NCBI GenBank assembly: GCA_937896235.1
Contig: CALBMX010000035.1
Location: forward strand, 1 to 64,000
Length of the DNA: 64,000 nucleotides
From: an uncultured bacterium
GTDB lineage: Bacteria > Planctomycetota > UBA1135 > GCA-002686595
Direction of reading: 5' to 3'
Shown here: positions 7,231 to 15,369 of the stretch, piece after piece
How positions within the stretch are numbered: the first letter of the stretch is position 1
How the letters are laid out: each line of letters opens with the position of its first letter
Made by a program: the position numbers and the translations under genes
Notes under the pieces: model-generated
Told to the model about the DNA's origin: nothing
The model's database searches: none
What the model saw: only the letters and a program-made list of their open reading frames with translations

Positions 7231-9258
7231 CTAGTGGGTCTTATTCCAATCCGGCCAGAAGTGGTTCTCGTTGGGACCGGGATCCATGGTGAGCGAGGGA
7301 TCCGCAAGCGCCTCTTTTAGCGCGGCCTCTTTGACCGGGTCGACCCACCAAGTGTAGTGAAGCGTGTCGTAGTCGGCGGTCTTTGTCGAACCCCAAGCGG
7401 GCATGCTGAACTTGTTCCAGAACACCATGCGCTGGGCGGGGCCATACCAGGCGAGCACGTAGGGCTGCTGCTTGTAGATGATGCCATCGATCTCACGAAT
7501 GATCTCGCGGCGGCGCTGCACGTCGTATTCGTTGTCGTACTCTTTGCAAAGCTCATCCACACGGGCGTTGCTGAAGGACGTGACGTTGTTGTTGTCGATC
7601 AAGTCGGCAAGGTGCCCACCGAAGCTCGTTTCCGGGTTGGGGTGCACCAGCGCTCCCCATGCGGTGCTCGTCAGGTCGAACTGCTTCTCACGCATGCTCT
7701 TCCAACGGGAGGCGGGCGTCTGCAGGAGAAGGTCCAAGCGAATGCCAGCGGACTTTGCATCCTCTTGATAGATCGTGAGGCTAGACTCGCTGAACTTACT
7801 CGCGTAGGTCAAGGTGAACTCAAGGACCTGACCGTCTTTTACGCGATAGCCCTCTCCGTTGATCTCGGTATAGCCCATGTCTTCAAGCAGCAAGACGGCC
7901 TCGAAAGGATCGTAAATAAGCTCTTCATTCTTGCGGTTCATGAAGCTGCCGCCCTGCCAATAGCTCTGTAGAGGGGAGTACTCGTTGAAGTACAGCTTGT
8001 CGATGAAAAGCTCGCGGTTGTATAGGTACTGAAGAGCTTTGCGCATACGCAGGTCGTCCAACGGTGGGCGCTGTGTGTTGATCGCAATACCACTCGTCCC
8101 GATGGGTGCATCGGTGTAGAACTTGCACTTGACCAGCAGTCCACGCTTGACGGCCTCAACCTCATTGAGGTCTTCGGCCCACCACTGGGCACGCCCGACG
8201 CGGTAGTAGTCAATCTCGCCCTTCTTAACCTTTTCGAACGCTAGGCTGTCGTCCATCACAACTTCGTATTCGTACTTGTCGATGTTGTACATCCCAACCC
8301 AAGCCGGGTTGTCCTTGTCCCACCAATCGTCGCGGCGGGTCAAGGTAATACCCGTTCCCATTTTGATGTCCTCTGGGTTCACGATGTAGGGCCCCGAGTT
8401 GGCGGTGTAGGCATTCTGGAACGTGTCGAGGTACTCGCCGCCGGGGATGGTGATTTGGGAGGCGGGAAAAATGCCCATTCCTGAGAAGTACAAGAAGTTA
8501 CGCCAGTTCGGCGTGTCGCATTTCACTTCGAGGATGTACTTAGAGAGGGCGACCGGGCGAGCGAGCTTGTCGTAAGTTGCAGCACTCGAGGGGTCGAGTG
8601 TCTCCGGGTCCATGCGCAGGTCGTAGCTGGCGATGATGTCTTGTGAGGTGATCTCGGTGCCGTCGCTCCAGCGAGCGGCCGGATTGATGCGATAGGTGTA
8701 GACCGACTTATCCTCGGAAATTTTCCAGTGGCTTGCGATCCCTGGCGTCGGCTCCTGGGTCGTTGGGTGGAAACCCAAGAGGCTTTGGTAGCAAAGGTCG
8801 GCGACCAAGTAATTCAAGCTTGAGTTCCAGTCCTTTCCGTGCTGACGCAAAGTCGCGGGCCAGTCCGGAAGGTAGCGCTTCATGGAGCCACCCTTGATTG
8901 CGTCGGCGCTTCCGATCGCTTGGAACTCCATGCACGTGGTCCATCCTTCCCCCGTGAATCCAGGGCCGCCCATCTCGGCAGGGACAGCCGGATCACCAAT
9001 CGTGTTGTCCCAGGTATAGGTCACCATCGGGATGAGAACTTCGGCCGCCGCGGTCATGCTTTCGGCGCGCTCAGGTGTCTCACTACTAGGATCGGCAAGC
9101 TCGGTGCCGAGGCTCATTTCTTGATTCGCCACGTCCCCGGCTTCTGGTGTGACCTCAGCGGGTGCCACCTCGACATCGTCGCCCGAACTGCAGCCAGTGA
9201 CTCCGAGTAAAGGCAGGGACAGGAGGAGCAAGCTCGGCAGAAATCTTGGACGGGCCAT
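7231..9258 (-). CDS. Family 5 extracellular solute-binding lipoprotein (OppA/YejA-like)
   Basis: 675-aa periplasmic or membrane-anchored binding protein, first gene of the importer operon. The start at 9258 gives a lipoprotein signal peptide (MARPRFLPSLLLLSLPLL then LGVTGC), with Cys as the lipid-modified residue; a longer frame from 9417 would bury this signal. An acidic, low-complexity linker of about 80 residues precedes the SBP_bac_5 fold. Recognisable segments are WKISEDKSVYTYRINPAARW, the ligand-domain motif RPPLDDLRMRKALQYLYNRE, and a C-terminal QQPYVLAWYGPAQRMVFW. The 193-base gap upstream (9259-9451) should hold its promoter, but I could not identify a convincing one. Length exceeds E. 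coli YejA mainly because of the linker. Confidence 0.9.
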   Translation of the reverse strand: MARPRFLPSLLLLSLPLLGVTGCSSGDDVEVAPAEVTPEAGDVANQEMSLGTELADPSSETPERAESMTAAAEVLIPMVTYTWDNTIGDPAVPAEMGGPGFTGEGWTTCMEFQAIGSADAIKGGSMKRYLPDWPATLRQHGKDWNSSLNYLVADLCYQSLLGFHPTTQEPTPGIASHWKISEDKSVYTYRINPAARWSDGTEITSQDIIASYDLRMDPETLDPSSAATYDKLARPVALSKYILEVKCDTPNWRNFLYFSGMGIFPASQITIPGGEYLDTFQNAYTANSGPYIVNPEDIKMGTGITLTRRDDWWDKDNPAWVGMYNIDKYEYEVVMDDSLAFEKVKKGEIDYYRVGRAQWWAEDLNEVEAVKRGLLVKCKFYTDAPIGTSGIAINTQRPPLDDLRMRKALQYLYNRELFIDKLYFNEYSPLQSYWQGGSFMNRKNEELIYDPFEAVLLLEDMGYTEINGEGYRVKDGQVLEFTLTYASKFSESSLTIYQEDAKSAGIRLDLLLQTPASRWKSMREKQFDLTSTAWGALVHPNPETSFGGHLADLIDNNNVTSFSNARVDELCKEYDNEYDVQRRREIIREIDGIIYKQQPYVLAWYGPAQRMVFWNKFSMPAWGSTKTADYDTLHYTWWVDPVKEAALKEALADPSLTMDPGPNENHFWPDWNKTH

Positions 9259-9451
9259 AGATGATACGGGGGTGGGGAGCGCAGCCACCTCGGCTAAAGG
9301 GGGTGTGCAAACTCGATGAAATGAGGATGATCGCACGAGCCCAAGGAGCACCTTGGAATCGCGTAGCGACATCATATAGTCTCGCGCCCAATAAGAGACA
9401 GGAGAGCCCTGTTTCAAAAAGGTCTCCCGCCGATTTTTCAGGTCCGTTCGG

Positions 9452-11431
9452 CTACTCTAACTGCCTGAAGCGGTTACATCCCTCTGCCAGTCGCTTCAGG
9501 GCTGCTGTGTGGCGCGCAATCACCTGTTCATCTTCGAGTAAATGCTCCCATTGATAGGAGTACAGCTGGATGTCGAAGCTTGTGAAGTTGCCCTGTAGGG
9601 GGACTACGAGGATCCCCTCGCCCGTCCAAAGGGCGACTTTGTCCCAACCCGACACCACGCGTTGGCGATTTACGCTGTGCGATTTCAGCAGCGTATCTCC
9701 CAAGCTCCACTTGCTCCGAATGGCGGGGTCTGCGCCTAGTAGTTCAAGAAGGGTAGCGGGTAAATCCAGATGGCTAGTTGGGGTGGTCTCGACACCAGGT
9801 GAGACGCCCGGACCTTTCAAGATCATGGGGACGGAAACCTGTGCCGGAGAGAAGCTCGAAGTGTGGCCAAAGAGGCCCGTCCCCCAGAATTCCTCCCCAT
9901 GGTCACCAGTGACCACAACGATGGTGTCCTCCGCCAAACCGAGCTCTTCCAACGCCGCCAAAATGTCGGCCGCGACGCTGTCCGCGTGGTGCACCGCGTT
10001 TTTGTAGCGGTTTTTAATTTGAGCCTGAACGCTCGCTTCCGGAATCTGGCCGCTTCGGGTCATCGCGAGATAGTTGAGGCTCGGGACTTCTGGTTGGAAG
10101 GGTGCGGCATCCTCTGGGTGGCTGTACGTCTGGTGCGGTGAGTCGAGCAAGATGAAGGAGAAAAACGGCTCGTCTACCCCTTTGTCCAGACGCTCTTTCC
10201 ACCATGCGATGCACTCCTCCGCAGCGAGCTCGTCGCGGCGCCAGGGGAACTCGGAATCGTGCTGGTCGTGGACCTTGCCGGGGAGGGCCGACCAAGCCGT
10301 CGAGCGAAGCTGCGGGTAGTTGGCCGAGGCGCTAGAGAAGATCTCAAAATCGTACCCCTCCTTGAGTAGTGTGTCGACGAGAACGGGCGAGCGCTGCTCG
10401 TTGAGGACGGGAAACCAATAGGGGCCGTAAAGGCCGTATAGCATGCCGAATACCCCAAAACGAGTCGCATTGCCCGTCGAGATATGGTCGTCGAACCTGC
10501 GTGCTCCTTCGGCGTATTTGGAAAGGCGAGGCGCGGTCGATGGGTTCAGCATATCGCCTCGCCAACAGTCAATCGCGATGATCAAAACATTCGATTTAGG
10601 AACGTCCGGATCCAGCTCGGGCATGACCTCGGGGTACGCGAGATTGAGGCCTTCGAAGGTTAGGCGTTGGGCGCGCTCGGTCACCTCGACATCAAAGAAC
10701 TCCTCGGCGATCTCCCCGACGTTTAGCTGCGGATAAAGAGGGAAGAGCTTGGCGAGTTCGATGATCTCTTTGTTGCGCTCAATATCCGCCTGCACGTAGA
10801 TCATCTTCTCTAGGAAGAACGCGGAGACGATAATCGCACACCAGAGCATGCCGGGCCGCATAAGCAGATGCGGCAAGGTGTCTGGGTCCCGACGCGAGCG
10901 TACGATCAACTTGTCCCAGATCCAAACTTGAACTCCCGAGGCGAGCACCAGTCCCGTCAAGATCGCAGACCAAACCTGCCAGCCAAGGTGGATGGCGTCC
11001 TCACTTCCGCGCGTAACAAATAGGTCCCAAACCTGGCTGCTGAAGTGATAGCGGAAGAGGTTGTAGATGCTCTTGTCCACAAAAAGGAGGATCAAGAAGC
11101 TCGTCCAGATCATGGCGTTCCCTAGGCGCAGAATGCGAAGGTGCGCCAGGGGCTTGATGAGCAATAGGCAGAAGATGCCCGGCAACACACTAAGAAGTGC
11201 GACCGTGGAGGTGAGGGCGAGAAGCCCATAGAGCCACAGCTTGACGCTATGGGTTTCGGGGATGAACTGCAGCTGGGTTCCCAGCACGATCATCCCAAAG
11301 GCGATATTCGTCAACCACAAGTGAAAGGCCGTTTGGCGCAGTACGCCTAGATCCTCACGATCTATCGGACGCGCTGGATGGCGTAGTCGGCCGAGCCACT
11401 GTAGTGGCGTTTCGCGAGGGGCATCTTGCAT
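9452..11431 (-). CDS. YejM/PbgA-like membrane sulfatase-fold protein
   Basis: 659 aa. Five predicted TM helices in the first 240 residues (for example LWLYGLLALTSTVALLSVLP) are followed by an alkaline-phosphatase/sulfatase-fold periplasmic domain starting at VLIIAIDCWRGDML. Five TMs plus the STGNATRFGVFGMLYGL segment match the architecture of enterobacterial YejM (PbgA/LapC), which controls LPS synthesis and probably lacks classical sulfatase activity. A VVTGDHGEEFWGTGLFGH metal-site motif is present. The gene is the last of the pentamer-aldolase-rhodanese cluster, 6 bases after the rhodanese stop, and sits directly upstream of a YejABE-like importer. Whether it acts on lipids or on a sulfate/phosphate ester cannot be told from sequence. 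Confidence 0.85.
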   Translation of the reverse strand: MQDAPRETPLQWLGRLRHPARPIDREDLGVLRQTAFHLWLTNIAFGMIVLGTQLQFIPETHSVKLWLYGLLALTSTVALLSVLPGIFCLLLIKPLAHLRILRLGNAMIWTSFLILLFVDKSIYNLFRYHFSSQVWDLFVTRGSEDAIHLGWQVWSAILTGLVLASGVQVWIWDKLIVRSRRDPDTLPHLLMRPGMLWCAIIVSAFFLEKMIYVQADIERNKEIIELAKLFPLYPQLNVGEIAEEFFDVEVTERAQRLTFEGLNLAYPEVMPELDPDVPKSNVLIIAIDCWRGDMLNPSTAPRLSKYAEGARRFDDHISTGNATRFGVFGMLYGLYGPYWFPVLNEQRSPVLVDTLLKEGYDFEIFSSASANYPQLRSTAWSALPGKVHDQHDSEFPWRRDELAAEECIAWWKERLDKGVDEPFFSFILLDSPHQTYSHPEDAAPFQPEVPSLNYLAMTRSGQIPEASVQAQIKNRYKNAVHHADSVAADILAALEELGLAEDTIVVVTGDHGEEFWGTGLFGHTSSFSPAQVSVPMILKGPGVSPGVETTPTSHLDLPATLLELLGADPAIRSKWSLGDTLLKSHSVNRQRVVSGWDKVALWTGEGILVVPLQGNFTSFDIQLYSYQWEHLLEDEQVIARHTAALKRLAEGCNRFRQLE

Positions 11432-11436
11432 TTCAG

Positions 11437-11898
11437 TTAGGGTAGGACGAGCTCACCCGTCCAAGCGACGATGCCGCCGTCCAAGTTGTAGACCTCGGTT
11501 CGACCTTGCCTAATCAAGAAATCACAGACGGCGGCCGAGCGCGCGCCGACATGGCAATACACAAGGACGGGGCCTTCGGGGATTTCATCCAAACGACCAG
11601 GAAGGTCCTGCATGGGGATCAGCAGTGCGCCGGGAATGATTCCCCCGCTGGTCTCGCCGGGGGTCCGAACATCGATCAGGACAAGGTTGTCGGTATCCTC
11701 GAGGAGCTCGAGGCTCTCCGCTACGGAAGCTTCCTTAAATGAGGGCATGGGGGTCTCAGCGGGGGCGTTCGGCGCAGGTCCCTGGCTTGTCGCCGGGCCG
11801 GAGGGGCCGGGTGAAGCGGCCCCTGGAGGGGCCTCGGCCGAGCAGGAGCTCAGCAGTAAGGTGACAAGAACGGTGGCGGGGGGACAGGTGCGGAACAT
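11437..11898 (-). CDS. Rhodanese-domain lipoprotein
   Basis: 153 aa. An N-terminal lipoprotein signal (TVLVTLLLSSC) and an Ala/Pro/Gly-rich linker are followed by a single rhodanese domain (residues about 60-153). The motifs LVLIDVRTPGE and VLVYCHVGARSAAV are present, with the Cys in the active-site loop position, so sulfur-transfer or thiol chemistry is possible; the natural substrate is unknown. The protein should be lipid-anchored outside the cytoplasm. The gene lies 18 bases after the aldolase and 6 bases before the YejM-like gene, so all are probably co-transcribed. Confidence 0.88.
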   Translation of the reverse strand: MFRTCPPATVLVTLLLSSCSAEAPPGAASPGPSGPATSQGPAPNAPAETPMPSFKEASVAESLELLEDTDNLVLIDVRTPGETSGGIIPGALLIPMQDLPGRLDEIPEGPVLVYCHVGARSAAVCDFLIRQGRTEVYNLDGGIVAWTGELVLP

Positions 11899-11916
11899 GG
11901 GGACGAGGGGTGGGGG

Positions 11917-12663
11917 TTAGCCGTCGAGACCGCAGCGGTTGACTAGCGTGTTCATGCCTGTGACACCGAGAATCTTACGAGTGTGCAGGAGCTTCTCGAC
12001 GGCTTCGGGAGGAAGCGGGTCTAATCCGCCGCGCAGGGTGTGTGTCAAGTACAGAATGCGGGCAGTGTGCTCGAGCATGTCGAGCTTCTTGAACGCGTCC
12101 ATCAAGTTGTCGCCAACGGTTATGGATCCGTGGCTGCGCATCATGACCGTGTCAGAGCAGCGCAAAAGGTCGCGAATCGAGTCGCCTAGCTCGTGCGTGC
12201 CGGGTGTCGCATAGGGAGCGGTTGGGATGCCGCCGATGGTTACGACGACCTCCGGGATGATCGGCATTTGCAGATCGATATCCGCTAGTGTCAAGGCGAC
12301 GGCATGGGGTGGATGGGCATGGACAACCGCGCGAATGTCGGGCCGTACTTCGTAGGCGGTTGTATGGATTCCAGTCTCTGTGGAGGCGCGCGGACCGTTG
12401 TCGAGCACGCGACCCGCCATGTCGACGCGCGTGATGTGGTGCGGCTCGAGGAAACCTTTCATCGCGCCTGCCGGCGTGATCAAAATCGTGTCGTCGGAGA
12501 GGCGCATGGAGAGGTTGCCGTCAGCGCCAACGATCAGGTTGCGAGAATAGCAGAGCTTGCCGATCTCACAAAGCGCGCGGCGCCCTCGTGTGATCTCGTC
12601 GGCTCCCGCTTCGCGCGACGACGAGTCGTGGGCGTGGGGCATGTTTCCGCGGGGTGTATTCAT
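11917..12663 (-). CDS. Class II aldolase/adducin-family protein (fuculose-phosphate aldolase-like)
   Basis: 248 aa. The family cleaves sugar phosphates such as L-fuculose-1-phosphate into DHAP and an aldehyde using Zn. Residues that fit are the phosphate loop GADGNLS (47-53), a candidate catalytic Glu96 in STETGIH, the metal ligands H115 and H117 in HAHPPH, and H178 in RSHGSI. Its start codon overlaps the stop of the adjacent pentamer gene (ATGA), so it is translationally coupled to three BMC pentamer genes. In planctomycete PVM-type microcompartments an aldolase of this class is the signature enzyme that degrades fucose and rhamnose derivatives, so that role is inferred here. The N-terminal 20 residues are less conserved and could be a targeting peptide or an over-long start. 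Confidence 0.9.
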   Translation of the reverse strand: MNTPRGNMPHAHDSSSREAGADEITRGRRALCEIGKLCYSRNLIVGADGNLSMRLSDDTILITPAGAMKGFLEPHHITRVDMAGRVLDNGPRASTETGIHTTAYEVRPDIRAVVHAHPPHAVALTLADIDLQMPIIPEVVVTIGGIPTAPYATPGTHELGDSIRDLLRCSDTVMMRSHGSITVGDNLMDAFKKLDMLEHTARILYLTHTLRGGLDPLPPEAVEKLLHTRKILGVTGMNTLVNRCGLDG

Positions 12664-12986
12664 TCGGTGACTCCGTCACTTTTGTCGTGGGAGTAGGCAA
12701 TCACGCCGGGCCCAAATTCAATGGTATCGACAACACCCATGACGATTGTCTTGATGGGCGCATTAGGGATTCCGGTCACTTGACGGCCTCCATTGCCCTC
12801 ATCCATGACGATCACGCGGTCGCCTTCACCGGCCCCGCAGCCTCCAGGTGGAACCAGTCCGACACGCACCTTGCCAGTCGGCTTTCCGTCCGGTCCCACC
12901 GGGCGCAAGAGGAGCTGGCGCATGTTTTCAAGGTGGGGATGCTGCGCAGGTGTGACCACCGTGCCAATCACGTCGGCTAGGAACAT
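12660..12986 (-). CDS. Bacterial microcompartment vertex pentamer (EutN/CcmL, BMC-P) 1
   Basis: 108 aa, full-length EutN/CcmL fold. Opening MFLADVIGTVV and closing VVDTIEFG strands are typical, with the middle loop GAGEGDRVIVMDEGNGGR. Pentamers of this family cap the vertices of microcompartment shells. It begins directly after the stop of pentamer 2 with no spacer, and its own stop overlaps the aldolase start by four bases. Sequence divergence from the other two copies indicates old duplication and probable specialisation. Confidence 0.9.
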   Translation of the reverse strand: MFLADVIGTVVTPAQHPHLENMRQLLLRPVGPDGKPTGKVRVGLVPPGGCGAGEGDRVIVMDEGNGGRQVTGIPNAPIKTIVMGVVDTIEFGPGVIAYSHDKSDGVTE

Positions 12987-13307
12987 CTAGGCGTCCTCAC
13001 TTGAGCGGTGAGCGGTGGGGAGGATGTTTTTGCCGAGGCGTGTCACCTCTTCCACAATCCCGATAATCGCGACATCGACGGGCACATACGTCTCCGGCAA
13101 AACAAGCGCCGCTTCACGTCCGTCGACGACGGTCACAAAGTCTCCGGGGCCTGCACTGACCACACTTGTCTGAACGGCGGCGACTTGCGTATCGCCAAAG
13201 TCGTCGCCGTTTTCGTCGAGGGGTTGGATCAGTTGAAACGCAACGGGGCCCATGCCTTCGTAGCGTTCGGTGGCCACCAAGCGGCCGATGACTCGGGCTA
13301 AGTACAC
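12987..13307 (-). CDS. Bacterial microcompartment vertex pentamer (EutN/CcmL, BMC-P) 2
   Basis: 106 aa. Starts MYLARVIGRLVATERYEGM and ends with the IIGIVEEVTRLGK strand. The glycine-rich turn AGPGDFVTVVDGREAALV replaces the canonical GSSAR segment, so this is the most divergent of the three pentamers. It sits 7 bases after pentamer 3 and abuts pentamer 1 without a gap. Function as a shell vertex protein follows from the family; assembly partners are not in the window. Confidence 0.88.
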   Translation of the reverse strand: MYLARVIGRLVATERYEGMGPVAFQLIQPLDENGDDFGDTQVAAVQTSVVSAGPGDFVTVVDGREAALVLPETYVPVDVAIIGIVEEVTRLGKNILPTAHRSSEDA

Positions 13308-13314
13308 GGGTGGA

Positions 13315-13608
13315 TTAGCTCCAAGCCTCGTAGACGTTTTCGCCGCCCAAGTCCCACGAATCGACGACGGCCATTACGACTGCATCGCAGGGCTTCCCGT
13401 CGGTGAGTGTGGTCTGGCGCGCGCTCGAGCCGGTGGCGAAGAGGACTGTGTCCCCAACGCCAGCTTGGACCGAGTCCACAGCGACTACGTACTGGTCCTT
13501 GGGTTTGTTCTCGTGGCTGTAGACCTGCAGGACCAGCAGCTTCAAGTTCTCAAGTTTCTCGTCCTTCTGGCTGGCGACGACGCTTCCAACTACCTTTGCA
13601 ATTAACAT
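13315..13608 (-). CDS. Bacterial microcompartment vertex pentamer (EutN/CcmL, BMC-P) 3
   Basis: 97 aa, the most canonical copy: MLIAKVVGSVVASQKDEKL, the AGVGDTVLFATGSSARQT loop and the final MAVVDSWDLGG strand. It is the first gene of the pentamer-aldolase-rhodanese-YejM-like cluster. The 62-base gap upstream, after the PpiC-like gene, contains an 8-bp inverted repeat (ACGGCAAT/ATTGCCGT at 13624-13653), possibly a weak terminator or regulatory hairpin. No hexameric BMC-H shell gene is found on either strand of the window. Confidence 0.9.
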   Translation of the reverse strand: MLIAKVVGSVVASQKDEKLENLKLLVLQVYSHENKPKDQYVVAVDSVQAGVGDTVLFATGSSARQTTLTDGKPCDAVVMAVVDSWDLGGENVYEAWS

Positions 13609-13670
13609 AGGCCAGAGAGTCTAACGGCAATCGCCCCCGATGGCTATTGCCGTGCTCTCCGCAGCTGGCT

Positions 13671-15203
13671 TTAGAGGCGCGCCCGGAACACGTGAATACC
13701 CTGCTCGGGTAAGGCGGCGTTCAGGATACGGCGCTGCAGCTCGGATTCGACAACTTCGGCCATGTCGCTCCATCCGGGGGCGGGGATCGCATCCCCGACC
13801 CACATCAGGGCGACGCCGCCAGAGACCTCGAGTGGCCCCGTCACGCCTGCCACCGGCGTCTTGTCCCAATAGTCCCAAGCCGCCACGCGCAAACCCTCGG
13901 GCAAGCGCTCGTCTCCACGGCCGTAGACGCCAAGAGCGCCATCGTTTTGTTTCGTATTCATCTCGTCGCTGATCTTGCGGACGAGATCGACGAAGTTGCC
14001 CTCGGTCTTCAGCCCCGGCAGCAGCTTTCCCAGGTAGGTATTGGCCTGCTCAATAGAGCGCGGCACCAGCTCGTTGGCCTCGACAACCGCGCGCAACATG
14101 CAGACACGAAGGGGGAGGCGCGCCCCGTAGTAGCCATCAAAATACTCCAGTTCGGCTTCGTAGGCTGCCTTCAACCCCGCCTCCAAACGCTCGGCCAAGG
14201 GCGCGTCCGCTGCAAGATCCTGCGGGGCGCTCTCAAGTGCCTTGCGCCGCGCGAGGACGGTCGTCAAGGCGGTCACCTCCACAGACGGATCCTCGGCCAT
14301 CGTCGCCAGGGACAACCCCTGAGCGCTCAGGTAGTCCTCATAGGTGATGCTCGTGTTCAAAAACTGTGTGTCCGACATCGTCTTCTCGCGCCGGCGCTGT
14401 AGCTCGCGGTCGACAGCTGCCCGCCAGATATCCTTATCCACCACCCCGGCTTGGGCCAGCAGGACTTTCTTCAAGAGCAGCTGGGTGCAGGCTTGCTCGA
14501 CAACCTGGGCATCGAGCTCATTGCGCAGGCGCTCCTTGAACTGAGCCATTGTGATGGAGGCGCTCCCCGACTGGACGACGACATCCTCATCGTTGGCGGG
14601 AAACACTGTGGTTTCATCCATGACCCCGCCGCGCTTCGCAAGTGTCTCGTCCATCCAGACATTTTGCTGGCCGTTGGAAGGCTGCTCCCCATCGGCCAGC
14701 CCCAAGGCCAGGCGGGTCAGCTCGGCTTGGAGCATAGAGAGGCGCAAGGTACTTTGGAAAACCTCGGGATCAATACCGCCCTCCACCAGCTGCGGAATCA
14801 AGCCGCCTTCGACGCCATTCTCGCGAAGCTGGGTGTCTAGCTCGGCCATCCGGGCGTCTACGTCGGCCTTATCGAAATCCACGCCAGCATCTTCAGCGAG
14901 CTCCTCGATGATCGCCTTGACCAGCAGCCGGTTTAGGACGTCGATGCCTTCGGGCCGCTTGCCGTGGCGTGTTACAAGCAGCCGGTCGAGCTCGACCAGA
15001 GTGACCTCGGTGTCCCCACCGCGCGCGGCGACTCCCGCGGGAAGCGGCTCAAGTGACCTCACCTGCTCCGTCTCTGGGGTCGCTGCCTCTTGCTCGGTCG
15101 CTGCGTTAGGGACGTCTTGAGGGGCGTCTTGCGCGAGAAGGGGGAGGGTCAAACACGAAGCTAGTCCAATGTTGAGGGCGGCGAAAGTGAAGGTGCGAAT
15201 CAT
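13671..15203 (-). CDS. Periplasmic SurA/PpiC-like peptidyl-prolyl isomerase
   Basis: About 510 aa. The start at 15203 gives a signal peptide (MIRTFTFAALNIGLASCLTL then LLAQDAPQ); an upstream in-frame ATG at 15245 would place a non-signal tail ahead of it. SurA-N-like helical segments occupy roughly residues 70-330. A parvulin-like domain follows, with FVDLVRKISDEMNTKQNDGA and YGRGDERLPEGLRVAAWD. The expected role is folding or quality control of exported proteins. It is one of three PpiC/SurA-type proteins in this window. Transcription diverges from the kinase gene across a 166-base region (15204-15369). Confidence 0.8.
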   Translation of the reverse strand: MIRTFTFAALNIGLASCLTLPLLAQDAPQDVPNAATEQEAATPETEQVRSLEPLPAGVAARGGDTEVTLVELDRLLVTRHGKRPEGIDVLNRLLVKAIIEELAEDAGVDFDKADVDARMAELDTQLRENGVEGGLIPQLVEGGIDPEVFQSTLRLSMLQAELTRLALGLADGEQPSNGQQNVWMDETLAKRGGVMDETTVFPANDEDVVVQSGSASITMAQFKERLRNELDAQVVEQACTQLLLKKVLLAQAGVVDKDIWRAAVDRELQRRREKTMSDTQFLNTSITYEDYLSAQGLSLATMAEDPSVEVTALTTVLARRKALESAPQDLAADAPLAERLEAGLKAAYEAELEYFDGYYGARLPLRVCMLRAVVEANELVPRSIEQANTYLGKLLPGLKTEGNFVDLVRKISDEMNTKQNDGALGVYGRGDERLPEGLRVAAWDYWDKTPVAGVTGPLEVSGGVALMWVGDAIPAPGWSDMAEVVESELQRRILNAALPEQGIHVFRARL

Positions 15204-15369
15204 CGAAGTTGCAGGGAAAATCGGGGAGTGAGGGGCGCTCACCATAGGCGCCTAGTTTGAGAAAGTCGCCAATCTTTCCGAAGCTTCTGCTGAGGGAAAG
15301 ACTCGAAAACACCCCAATTCCAGATTAAACAGGTGAAGTACGAGAGCGCTAGGAGGCTAGGCTGGAGTG

